NCBI GenBank assembly: GCA_905182995.1
Contig: CAJJDP010000030.1
Span: 583,655 to 616,227, forward strand
Source: Paramecium octaurelia
Lineage: Eukaryota; Ciliophora; Oligohymenophorea; Peniculida; Parameciidae
DNA: 32,573 nt
Direction: 5' to 3'
In this document: piece after piece, positions 1 through 11,031 of the stretch
Layout: each line of letters begins with the position of its first letter
Position numbering within the stretch: position 1 is the first letter of the stretch
The notes under the pieces: model-generated
Told to the model about the DNA's origin: nothing
Databases searched by the model: none
The model's input: only the letters and a program-made list of their open reading frames with translations
Made by a program: the position numbers and the translations under genes

Positions 1-3000
1 AGTAGTATTTAGAGGGTAAATTCAGGAATTTTCTGTTAGGCAAATGAAATTGAAGCCTGCTAATTTAATAGTTAAGCAAATTCATGTGAGAATATTATCT
101 CAAGTAACCAAATTTAATGCGTAGATGTTAATCCAGAATAAATTGGATATAGTAGAAAGGCATGTGATTTAAATCCATATAATTGTACTTTTTCAAATGG
201 ATGCTATTAAATAAAAGCAACTGAGAATATTAAATATTGTAGTGAATTTACTGTCAATGAATGCAACAAACCCTTAAGAGAAGGATGTAAAATAGATTAA
301 AATAAATGTGTGGCAATAAATCCTAGTGAATATTCTTAATTAGAATGTAATCAAGTTACAAATAAAATTGGGTGCTTAAATATCACTACAAAAAAGCAAT
401 TTTGTCATTATAATGAGTAAAATAATATTTGTGAGCTTATAAATTTAGACTAAAGGTCAGGAATTTGTAAAAGTATCTCATAAATTAATAGCTAAGTAAT
501 TTGTGAAAAAACAGTTGATATTCCTTGCAAATACAATACCTTAGAGCATAAATGTGAAAGTGCCCAATTAGATATAGAATTTTAATGCATAAGAGGTTTA
601 AATTAAATTGCTTGCTTAACTCATACTTAATAATCTTTATAATGTTAATTCTATAATTACTGTTATGGACCTAATTAAAATATTCTTAACTGTGACCCTG
701 TAAAAATCAAAGATTGTTGCTTCTAAGCTAATACAATTGAAAGTTGTTTATTTTAGGATAAATTTTTATGTTAATGGTAAAATGAAGAATGCAAATAATA
801 TTAAGAATCGAATTAAGAATGTTCAACTTTAAATAATGTTTCAAGGAAAGTATGCTATAGCATTAATGATATTATTTGTATTTTCAATTTGGATAAATTA
901 GGATGCATAGAAATATAACCAGAAAATTGTGAGTAAGTTTAAACAAAAGAATAATGTATTAAATTTAATCATTTACCATGTTATTGGGATTTTATACAAG
1001 CCTCATGTATAAAAAAAGTAAAGAATCCTAATGATGGATGTTAAGATATACAAGATTAATGGGGTAGCGAAAGATCATGCTTAGATGTTGTAAAATAAGG
1101 TTAAATGTGTATCTTTTAAAATCAATGTACTGATTATACACCATCGTAAATGAAAGGCTGTTTCTAAAAACTAAATAAATAATCTTGCTTATAATAAGTA
1201 TTATATGAATGTATTTGGGATCAAAATTAAAAATAAGAATGTCTTGATTTCAACTCTTAAACTAATTCTAAATGTGACTCAAATCTTAGTTATCTTGCTT
1301 GTTTAAATGTTAATACCTCTGTTACATTTTGTAGATGGAAAGACAATTAATGTAAAGATGTTGAAAATAATTAAATTATATAATTCTCATCCTTATCTTA
1401 ATGTAACTGTAATACATGTGGATTAATAAATGATGGTTCTAGGGTAATATGCGATACTAAGTACTTTAAATGCTTAAATGTATCAAATCTAAGGAATCTA
1501 ACTTGTGATATTAAAGGTACAAATAAGGAAGCTTGTTTGAATAATAAAGATCATCTATGTAGATGGGATGATACAAAGAAAGAATGTTTAAAATTCAATA
1601 TATAAAGCAGTAGTTGCAGCATAAGAAATGTTAATCTTGCATCATGTTCATCAATATAAGCAGCTCTTCCTTGTGGATCAAAAGAAAATAACTGTGATCA
1701 AGTTGATGTAACTAAGATTTCTTGTGATTATCCAGGATTAAATGAGTATGCATGCCTTTAAATCACAAATTATCCTTGTGGATGGGTCTAAGATGAATAT
1801 CTTTAATAATATTAATGCAAATTAATTCAAGATTTTGATGCTTGTTTAGGCTATAATCATTAAGTTAATGCATTTGTATGCACTTAAGTTTTAGATGCTC
1901 CTTGCTTTTATAATTCTATGCTAAGAAATTGCATCTTATTTAAAGCCCCATAAGAAATTAATTGTAATTTACTAGGTATTAATGGTATTGGATGTTCTAA
2001 TATTGAAAATTGTGTTTTTTTACAAGGTAAATGCACCAAATTTGAAAAAACGATGGATTTAAACTGTGAAGATGCTTTATTTTCTAATCATAAGGTTTGT
2101 GCTTAAATTTAAAGAAATAGATGCAAATATAACAATTTAGGAAATGGTTGTATATCATCAGAATTATCGGATATTTGCTCCACAAAAGGGATTAATTAAG
2201 TTGGATGCAATGATTTATTAGATTGTCAATGGAATTAATCTCAATGTCTATGTAAGGCTATGCTAAGTTAATATCCTGACTGCTCTTCTATCACAAATTC
2301 AAGAAAATGTTAAAATTTAAATTACTGTTATGTAGCATTTTCTAATCCTTAATATAATGTTGATATTAGTTAAGAAATAATTGATTAAAATTTAGTAAAG
2401 TGCTTAAGAAAGACATGTGATTATTATTCAATAGATTAATGTGATGGTTAGAAATTAGATACTGATATATGTTATTTAACCTAGGATAATAAATGTAAAT
2501 TGGCAAAAATATGTGATGATATAGTGAATCCTTAAAATAATTGTTTGAAATATACCCTAAAGAATAAGCAATGTTTTAAAGATTTAAATAATCAAAACTG
2601 TGTTACTTCACCAGATTGTGAAGGTTTAGATTTTTTAACTTGTTAATAATATACGCAGGATTGCATTTTTGAGAATACATGTAAGACTTTAGAATGTTAT
2701 CGTTTTACTACAAAATAGAAATGCATTGACAAGAAATGTGAATGGCTTGAATAAAATAAAAGTTGCACGAACTTGCAATATTGTGCTTCTCAAAACAAAG
2801 AAAATTGCATGAATGTTTAAGAAAATGGTAAATAATGTGCTTTAATTGAAGAGGAAGGAGAGGATCAATTTTGTTCAGTGATAGGATGCAGGTATCTATT
2901 AATAAAGTATTCTTTGTGTAATGGAGCTTAAATTGGCGATGATGTCTGTGTTCCTTTATCAGATTCAAGCTGTGTTAGTTGTTAAGAGATTGTGGATCCT

Positions 3001-3362
3001 TGTATTTGTTTGTAATTCGAAAATTATTGTGAATATGATAAATTTGATAATGCTTGTAAGTCTAAATAGTGTGGAAGCTTCAATCAAGAAACTTGTCCTG
3101 ATTCCAGATGTTAGTTTGATGATAAGAACCAGGTATTTATCAACTTATAAAGTAGATATGCATTCCACTTTGTGAAAATAATTATAACCGTTAGCAATGT
3201 AACCATTTTTAATCACATTGTACTTGGGATATGGATTCTAAATTATGTAAATAATAAGATAAATTCTACAATTATACGGAACCTTCCACAACTATTATAG
3301 TTATTAATGTCAACGGATTAATTTTAAGAATAATATTATTTACTGTAATTCTTTAATTTTGA
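1..3362 (+). CDS. Cys-rich surface-antigen-like protein, C-terminal part (5' truncated)
   Basis: Read with TAA/TAG as Gln, frame 1 is open from the first base. After removal of a 23-nt intron (3133-3155) it gives 1112 residues and ends at TGA 3360-3362. The protein is dominated by regularly spaced Cys in motifs of the form GC-x(n)-C-x-W/F-x(4-8)-C, for example CQWQNEEC, CYWDFIQASC, CRWKDNQC and CTWDMDSKLC, separated by Asn/Gln/Ile/Lys-rich spacers. The last ~20 residues are hydrophobic after a short Thr/Ser stretch, as expected of a GPI-attachment signal or a membrane anchor. Known Paramecium immobilization antigens are large, Cys-periodic, GPI-anchored coat proteins; this resembles them in architecture, but the family assignment is inference. 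The start and signal peptide lie outside the window. It converges on a homologous minus-strand gene 53 bp away. Confidence 0.85.
3133..3155 (+). other. 23-nt spliceosomal intron
   Basis: Begins GTATTT and ends AGTAG. Removing it joins frame 1 to frame 3 and restores the Cys-rich reading (…NQ|ICIPLCENN…) through to the hydrophobic tail. Without it the frame loses the Cys pattern. Size and borders are typical of Paramecium introns. Confidence 0.85.
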
Positions 3363-3415
3363 GTATGCGAATTTATATAATTTATATTTAATCTTTAAAT
3401 ATATAATTCTTTTGA
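3363..3415. other. 53-bp convergent intergenic spacer
   Basis: Lies between the TGA of the plus-strand Cys-rich gene and the TGA (complement) of the minus-strand Cys-rich gene. It is almost pure A/T and must hold the 3' processing signals of both genes. The same spacer recurs at 4775-4827 because of the 1410-bp duplication. Confidence 0.8.
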
Positions 3416-4066
3416 TCAGAAGAGTAGCCAAACAAGGATACTAAAACAAGTATAAAGTTTCCGATCGAAATTAATAACTGGTGAATCCGGTTTGATAACT
3501 ACTTATATTTATGTACAACTATTTTATTCATCATTCCACTAACAGTATGAAGAGTCATCTGTACAATCAAAGATATTATTATAGTTGGCGCAATTAAAGT
3601 GGCAAGTCTAATTTAGATATTACCATTACCTTATTTTAAGAATTGAATTAACAAAAATGAAATTATTAACATTTGCTTTCATTAGTTAAATTAATACAAT
3701 TTATAGACTAGCATTAGCCCAAAATATAATTGAAACTGCAATACTCTTGATCGATGCATAAACATGAATCTTTAATTTCCTCACATTATAAACATGTATC
3801 ATCTTGAAGTTTAACACAAATATTTTTTTGTATAAATGTATTTCTACATTCTTATAACTTAGCTAACTCTCTACAACCTTTAGCAGTGCAAAATCTCTCT
3901 TCATTATTTATTTTCCAGGCACATTTAACATTATTAAAAGAATTTTAATTGCATAAATACTAAGTAAAATAACTCTCACATGGTTAATTATTACTGCATT
4001 AATTATTATAGTAGTTCCATTAGCAATTATGAAATCTGCATGATTCTTCAGATTCCAATTCTTAAC
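3416..4066 (-). pseudogene. Duplicate 3' end of the minus-strand giant Cys-rich gene (probable assembly copy)
   Basis: Same sequence as 4828-5478. It encodes the last residues of the minus-strand Cys-rich protein, with a 22-nt intron (3608-3629) and a stop at 3416-3418. It is cut at the single N at 4067, so the gene cannot continue upstream here. Only one copy is likely to exist at this position; the second runs on into the body of the gene. Confidence 0.75.
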
Positions 4067-4067
4067 N
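4067..4067. other. Single-N contig join
   Basis: One N separates the two copies of the 1410-bp repeat. The left contig ends and the right contig begins inside the same locus, so this is a false gap with overlap rather than missing sequence. Confidence 0.85.
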
Positions 4068-4068
4068 T

Positions 4069-4774
4069 AGGATTGCATTTTTGAGAATACATGTAAGACT
4101 TTAGAATGTTATCGTTTTACTACAAAATAGAAATGCATTGACAAGAAATGTGAATGGCTTGAATAAAATAAAAGTTGCACGAACTTGCAATATTGTGCTT
4201 CTCAAAACAAAGAAAATTGCATGAATGTTTAAGAAAATGGTAAATAATGTGCTTTAATTGAAGAGGAAGGAGAGGATCAATTTTGTTCAGTGATAGGATG
4301 CAGGTATCTATTAATAAAGTATTCTTTGTGTAATGGAGCTTAAATTGGCGATGATGTCTGTGTTCCTTTATCAGATTCAAGCTGTGTTAGTTGTTAAGAG
4401 ATTGTGGATCCTTGTATTTGTTTGTAATTCGAAAATTATTGTGAATATGATAAATTTGATAATGCTTGTAAGTCTAAATAGTGTGGAAGTTTCAATCAAG
4501 AAACTTGTCCTGATTCCAGATGTTAGTTTGATGATAAGAACCAGGTATTTATCAACTTATAAAGTAGATATGCATCCCACTTTGTGAAAATAATTATAAC
4601 CGTTAGCAATGTAACCATTTTTAATCACATTGTACTTGGGATATGGATTCTAAATTATGTAAATAATAAGATAAATTCTACAATTATACGGAACCTTCCA
4701 CAACTATTATAGTTATTAATGTCAACGGATTAATTTTAAGAATAATATTATTTACTGTAATTCTTTAATTTTGA
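4069..4774 (+). pseudogene. Duplicate 3' end of the plus-strand Cys-rich gene
   Basis: Repeats the last ~235 codons of the gene ending at 3362, including the intron (equivalent to 4545-4567) and the TGA at 4772-4774. It has no upstream coding sequence because it starts at the N. It is most likely an allelic or overlapping contig end, not a separate gene. Confidence 0.8.
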
Positions 4775-4827
4775 GTATGCGAATTTATATAATTTATATT
4801 TAATCTTTAAATATATAATTCTTTTGA

Positions 4828-7800
4828 TCAGAAGAGTAGCCAAACAAGGATACTAAAACAAGTATAAAGTTTCCGATCGAAATTAATAACTGGTGAATCC
4901 GGTTTGATAACTACTTATATTTATGTACAACTATTTTATTCATCATTCCACTAACAGTATGAAGAGTCATCTGTACAATCAAAGATATTATTATAGTTGG
5001 CGCAATTAAAGTGGCAAGTCTAATTTAGATATTACCATTACCTTATTTTAAGAATTGAATTAACAAAAATGAAATTATTAACATTTGCTTTCATTAGTTA
5101 AATTAATACAATTTATAGACTAGCATTAGCCCAAAATATAATTGAAACTGCAATACTCTTGATCGATGCATAAACATGAATCTTTAATTTCCTCACATTA
5201 TAAACATGTATCATCTTGAAGTTTAACACAAATATTTTTTTGTATAAATGTATTTCTACATTCTTATAACTTAGCTAACTCTCTACAACCTTTAGCAGTG
5301 CAAAATCTCTCTTCATTATTTATTTTCCAGGCACATTTAACATTATTAAAAGAATTTTAATTGCATAAATACTAAGTAAAATAACTCTCACATGGTTAAT
5401 TATTACTGCATTAATTATTATAGTAGTTCCATTAGCAATTATGAAATCTGCATGATTCTTCAGATTCCAATTCTTAACATAATTTGGGTTTACAAAAGTC
5501 ATTAAAATAGCAATAAAGAGAAAATTATTTGCACTATTTATAATCCAGTGCTGAACACTCTAATTTCTTACAAGTAATATTATCTGAATGTTCTGTGCAA
5601 GGAATACCATTAATTACTAAATTGGAGCACATTTATAGTGCATTTTTGACTTCTTCGCATGAATTTGCTTATTAACACTAATGTTGACTGTTTAAATAGC
5701 AATAATCATCTAATATTTAAGACTTTTAACATTCCCCTCTTGTACGTTCTGAGCAAAGTTTTTGTCTACAAATCCCTAAATTTTAGTTTTCAATTTATTA
5801 ATTAACTTCATTGTTATTTGTTTTCTAATAATCATAAAAGCAATAATTAAATTTCTTACATTTTTGCGAGTTAACTATTTAATCACATAATGGGAAAACA
5901 TTTTAAATGCTTAAGCATTCACAATTGTTTCTATTCCAAAAACACTAGTTTTATGATTTGACGCAACCTGATTAACTTAAACCTTCTCTTTTGCATATTT
6001 CATTGGATTAAGATGGGGTACAACCATAATTCAAAGGACTATATTTACATATATCATAAGCGTTTTTACAAATTTCTTAATGAGCGTTAGGATATTTAAG
6101 GCAATTATAAGTTTATTCTTTAAGAGTTTAGCATTTATGATTTTCATAATAACATCCTTTTACTTCAGAACATGCAATGTAATTTAAACCCTCAATATCA
6201 CAATGATCCAAATTTTCTTTCGGAGATTCACAACTTTGAGTTTATTTATTATAATAGCAAGCATCAATTTAAACAGATGAACATACCATAGAGTTAACTT
6301 ACAGATTAATGCTGTTGCAAGTGTCATATGGTTAATAGTCATCACAATGATAATTTTCATCCTCATCATTCTTAATCCAAGCACAAGGATAGTTCAAAAT
6401 ATTCAAACAAGCAAATTTGTTTAATCCTTAATGTTTGCAATTAACATTTAAATTTATTTTACCACATCCATTGCCAATAAAACCACAACTATCATTTATT
6501 TCAATTAATGTACATGCTTTTGAATTGAGGCCAGGCAAATCACAAGAAATTGTAAGATTTGTATTTTTTATAGTTACTTATTCACATGTTTTATCGATAT
6601 GATTCCATTTACATAATTCAGATTATATTTTAAAACAAGATATTGAATTTAAACCATATTTTGATTATTTACAAGATAATTTGGTTGAATCTTTTACTTC
6701 AATACATGAAGCGAGTTCTTAAGAATATATAATTAATCTTTGATCTTAATATAATCCACAGACATTTGGATTAACCATTTAAGCTAATTCAGGTAGCTTA
6801 TTCTTAGAAGTCAAATAATCAGATAAATAAAAATTTTGGCATTTATTATTTTTCCATCTGCAAAATTACCCTAACTTCTTAATTGATATACATGATTGAT
6901 AACTTAACAGTAAATTACATTCTCTTTTATCAAAATCAGTAAATTATTAGCATTCTCCTATTTTTATAGTTTCCAATTTTGTAATATCCTTTCTTTTCTT
7001 TACTTTCACTTCTTTTATAACCCATTCACACTGACTAACATTTTATTATAAACAAGATTCTTTATTAATATTATTAATGCAGTTATTAATCCCTTCTTTT
7101 TAGATAAATGTCTGACATTAATTATTTTAAAATATACATTTTTAACCACTTCTTTCAATCATAGTACAAGCTTTCAGATTACCATTATTATCACTAATGT
7201 TATTGCACTAATCAAAAATATCTTTCTCTTTATAAGTGCAAGTTTCATTAAGTTCATCCCATAGACAAGGAAAGTCTATTATTGTATTGCATTGTTAGGA
7301 AGTTTATATTTCATCACAACTTTCAGGAGTAATTTACTTACAATTGAAATTCTCAGAGTCAAATATACAAAATGGGTCTTATATAGATGTGCAAACAGTT
7401 ATTGAAGCATCTTTTATTGAGTTGCATTTATTTTAACTTATTTAATGATAGGCATAACATCCATCCTGCCATTAACATTTAAATCTTTTTTGAAATAAGC
7501 ATGACTCTTTAGTTAATGCTTCACGACAGCAATCATAATAATTATTAGGATTGCATTCCAGTATTTTATCATTTGGTCCATAACAATAATTTAGATATTT
7601 ACATTATTATTATTTATCAGTCAAATTATAACATGCCATTTTATTCAATCCACGAATACAATCATAATTATTTCCAGCTGCAATCTCACATTTATTCATC
7701 ATTAAATTATATTTGCATGGTTAATCTGGAGCTTATTCACAAAATTTAAAAGAATTTATGTTGTTCAGCTCTAAACATTTTGATTTAAAATCAATATATA

Positions 7801-9666
7801 AATTTTAGAACTTGCATTTCTCTAAATATTAATCAAAATAACAAGTTTATCCTGGAGTTTAAATTTAAATACATCCTTTTATATTAACTGCTTCATTACA
7901 CTGTATAGACCAATAATTGTTTGGTAATAATAATATGCACCTCTCTTTATTTACAGTACAACCTTAAGTAATAATTTATTTACAAAGTTAAATTTAACTA
8001 GATTCTACATCTTAACAAAATGCTATTGATTCTCCAATTTTGTTATAGCAAGTGCCATCATAAAATATGCAATTGTTATTCTTGTTGCATGCTAACTAAT
8101 TGTACCCCTTAATTTAAGTTTGATTATTATCGCAATCCACTTCAGAGGCCTATGTAAGTTCTTAGCATCTTTTATTCTTTATATCATATTCACAAGGATT
8201 ATCGGTAGCTATTTAACAGACAGCACTATTATTAATTTTTTGATAATAAGAACAATTTTTATTTAAGTTAGGAATATCAAGATTAATTGATTTGCAGATA
8301 AAATTTTCATATTAGCACAATTAAAATGGTGTTTGAATATTAATGCATCCGTTTTCATTTAGTTAATTACTACACTTCAAAATTCTCAGTTCAGCATCTT
8401 AGACTTCAAAACATTCTTCTTAATCATCTTAGATTTTCCAATATACCTTAAGAGCCCCTTAAGAATATCTTTAACACATTAATAAATTAAATGATATTTT
8501 GTTATTCCAGTTTAAGTTAAGAGACTGATATTATTCTTTATTATCGAAAAAAGGTGTGCATAAATTGTTATATTTATCGTAGAAGCATGGAATGTCTGTG
8601 CTTTTTGAGCAGGTAATAGGATTAGTTTTAAACGAATGAATACATTTAAGTAATTCTCCTTAAGTATTATCAATAGAATAGCAACCTTTTGTCGAGTTAA
8701 ATGTGCAGTATTAGCCTTTAGTTTTGATTGAATAGCATTTATCTTCATTAATCATATCTTCACATTAAGCTTATCCAAAATCAAAAATACATTAATTATC
8801 TTAAAATCTACAAAGATAGCCTTTTGTTTAGAACAAACAAGTCCTTCTATTTAAACCTGGAGTAGAACATTAAAAATTATCTGTTTCTAATACAATTTCA
8901 CAAGTATTTGAAGTAATATTTAATTTACAATTTCGATCATTTGTAGTTGCACAAACTGATGCTTTAACAATAAATTTTGATTTAGATAAAGATTCACAAG
9001 TATCAATATTTAAATCAATAGATTAACATTTTATTCCATTGAATTTACAATTAGAAGGTAAAGATATACAAGAAACCCAATTTAAATCTTTTTCAGGAAA
9101 ACAATTATTTATTGTCTTTAAAGTTTATTAAGATGTTTGAATGCATCTATTTTCATTTTAATTATATTCACATGTTTGTAATGTCTTTTATAAACAAGCA
9201 TACTTATTAGTTGTAAATTTATAACAATTATCAATAAAAGGTTATCTATTCGATACATTAATACATCTATTTTATATTTCGCTGTATATTAAACAATCTG
9301 TTATTTTTTAATCTAAAGAATAACAAACACTATTAGAATAAGCAAATTTTAAAGTAGAATTAATGATATCATTAATTGTATTTACTTAATGAAGAGAACA
9401 AATGTTATTATCAAATTTACATGTTTATTTTTAAGAAATGCAAGCCCATTTATTTAATGAATCAAGACATCCAACTTAATCATTTTTATTTTCTATACAT
9501 TAAACTTGTTCATCTATAAATTAACATTACCCTATTGATCTATTAATACAACCAAATTTATTTAATCCTTAGGTATCACATTTAATTACATCAGTAATAA
9601 TAGTTTCTCGACATTAATAATAATTATCTAAGAAACAACTTGATTAAATCTTTAATTAAGAACAAA
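4828..9666 (-). CDS. Giant Cys-rich surface-type protein, C-terminal segment
   Basis: Minus strand, ending at TGA (TCA at 4828-4830). With TAA/TAG as Gln the sampled stretches read as Cys-rich protein with motifs such as CAWKINNEERFC, GCYYENHKC, CQWNYYNNQC and repeated 'GLN-x-x-x-C' lead-ins. The final ~150 residues closely match the C-terminal module of the convergent plus-strand gene: a CVKL…TCLQCEEI…CLCIDQEYCSF…C block, the counterpart of CVPL…SCVSCQEI…CICLQFENYCEY. The protein ends in a short hydrophobic stretch (YTCFSILVWLLF) that could be the core of an anchor signal. One 22-nt intron is at 5020-5041. The right edge is a single N at 9667, inside a repeated region, so continuity with the upstream segments is inferred. 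Confidence 0.8.
5020..5041 (-). other. 22-nt intron near the 3' end of the giant Cys-rich gene
   Basis: On the minus strand it begins GTAATGG and ends AATTAG. Its removal joins …QFNSQNK to TCHFNCANY… and keeps the Cys-rich frame to the stop. The same intron appears in the duplicate copy at 3608-3629. Confidence 0.8.
8594..9666 (-). repeat. Internal repeat unit A (~1.07 kb) of the giant Cys-rich gene
   Basis: Near-identical to 9958-11030 and 11521-12593. It encodes about 357 residues of Cys-rich sequence. The unit stops exactly at the N at 9667. Sequence to its left (8100-8594) is a diverged relative of 11032-11520, so the true repeat is longer than the near-identical core. Confidence 0.9.
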
Positions 9667-9667
9667 N
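9667..9667. other. Single-N contig join
   Basis: Falls exactly at the common right end of repeat units A and B (…aagaacaaa), where unit C alone continues into unique sequence. Typical of an assembler stopping at a repeat boundary. Confidence 0.85.
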
Positions 9668-11030
9668 TAAAAAGGTGTCTATATAGATATACATGCAATT
9701 TCATTTAATTTATCATTGCATTTCAATGTTATTACTTCAGAGTTCAATGTTTCTATACATTCACCTATCCATTTAGTTTGTAATTTGCCTGAACTAGGTA
9801 TTTAATCTAATCGAGCCATATTATTTATAATGCATGCGAGAGAATTAAATGAGTTTAGGTTCTGCACAAAATAATCCTAATTAATGATTTCATTGTTATC
9901 TTTAGGATTTATAAACTTAATACAATGTTTTGTCTAAATATTATAAAAGCATGGTACATCTGTACTTTTTGAGCAGGTAATAGGATTAGTTTTAAATGAA
10001 TGAGTACATTTAAGTAATTCTCCTTAAGTATTATCAATAGAATAGCAACCTTTTGTTGAGTTAAATGCACAGTATTAGCCTTTAGTTTTGATTGAATAAC
10101 ATTTATCTTCATTAATCATATCTTCACATTAAGCTTATCCAAAATCAAAAATACATTAATTATCTTAAAATCTACAAAGATAGCCTTTTGTTTAGAATAA
10201 ACAAGTCCTTCTATTTAAACCTGGAGTTGAACATTAGAAATTATCTGTTTCTAATACAATTTCACAAGTATTTGAAGTAATATTTAATTTACAATTTCGA
10301 TCATTTGTAGTTGCACAAACTGATGCTTTAACAATAAATTTTGATTTAGATAAAGATTCACAAGTATCAATATTTAAATCAATAGATTAACATTTTATTC
10401 CATTGAATTTACAATTAGAAGGTAAAGATATACAAGAAACCCAATTTAAATCTTTTTCAGGAAAACAATTATTTATTGTCTTTAAAGTTTATTAAGATGT
10501 TTGAATGCATCTATTTTCATTTTAATTATATTCACATGTTTGTAATGTCTTTTATAAACAAGCATACTTATTAGTTGTAAATTTATAACAATTATCAATA
10601 AAAGGTTATCTATTCGATACATTAATACATCTATTTTATATTTCGCTGTATATTAAACAATCTGTTATTTTTTAATCTAAAGAATAACAAACACTATTAG
10701 AATAAGCAAATTTTAAAGTAGAATTAATGATATCATTAATTGTATTTACTTAATGAAGAGAACAAATGTTATTATCAAATTTACATGTTTATTTTTAAGA
10801 AATGCAAGCCCATTTATTTAATGAATCAAGACATCCAACTTAATCATTTTTATTTTCTATACATTAAACTTGTTCATCTATAAATTAACATTACCCTATT
10901 GATCTATTAATACAACCAAATTTATTTAATCCTTAGGTATCACATTTAATTACATCAGTAATAATAGTTTCTCGACATTAATAATAATTATCTAAGAAAC
11001 AACTTGATTAAATCTTTAATTAAGAACAAA
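9668..11030 (-). CDS. Giant Cys-rich protein, middle fragment (isolated repeat-unit contig)
   Basis: A 1363-bp contig bounded by Ns, open on the minus strand with the ciliate code and with the same Cys pattern as its neighbours. Its left ~290 bp (9668-9957) is unique but clearly homologous to the same position in unit A: DVPCFYNIQTKHC against DIPCFYDKYNNLC, both followed by a C…IQTPF segment. Its right ~1073 bp is repeat unit B. It has neither start nor stop. Placement and orientation in the gene depend on the scaffolder. Confidence 0.65.
9958..11030 (-). repeat. Internal repeat unit B (~1.07 kb), mosaic of A and C
   Basis: At low coordinates (to about 10236) every variant base I checked matches unit C and differs from A. 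At high coordinates (from about 10858) every variant I checked matches A and differs from C. The switch lies between these points. Confidence 0.85.
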
Positions 11031-11031
11031 N
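11031..11031. other. Single-N contig join
   Basis: Separates the unit B contig from the contig carrying unit C and the 5' end of the gene. The sequence to its right begins in the middle of a Cys-rich repeat, so some coding sequence may be missing or misplaced. Confidence 0.8.

Larger units (their letters stand above)
2657..4066 (+). repeat. Direct repeat copy 1 (1410 bp) adjoining a single-N join
   Basis: Essentially identical to 4069-5478 at a constant offset of 1412. I noticed two base differences (near 3080 and near 3165), both synonymous in the plus-strand gene. The copy ends exactly at the N at 4067, as expected when two overlapping contigs are placed end to end without merging. Confidence 0.95.
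4069..5478 (+). repeat. Direct repeat copy 2 (1410 bp)
   Basis: Copy of 2657-4066. It holds the plus-strand gene's 3' end, the convergent spacer and the minus-strand gene's 3' end. Beyond 5478 the sequence continues uninterrupted into the minus-strand Cys-rich gene, so this copy belongs to that contig. Confidence 0.95.

Noticed and set aside
2708..3175. Short standard-code ORFs on both strands, repeated at 4120-4587
   Set aside because: They are out of frame with the Cys-rich reading of the plus strand and recur only because of the duplication.
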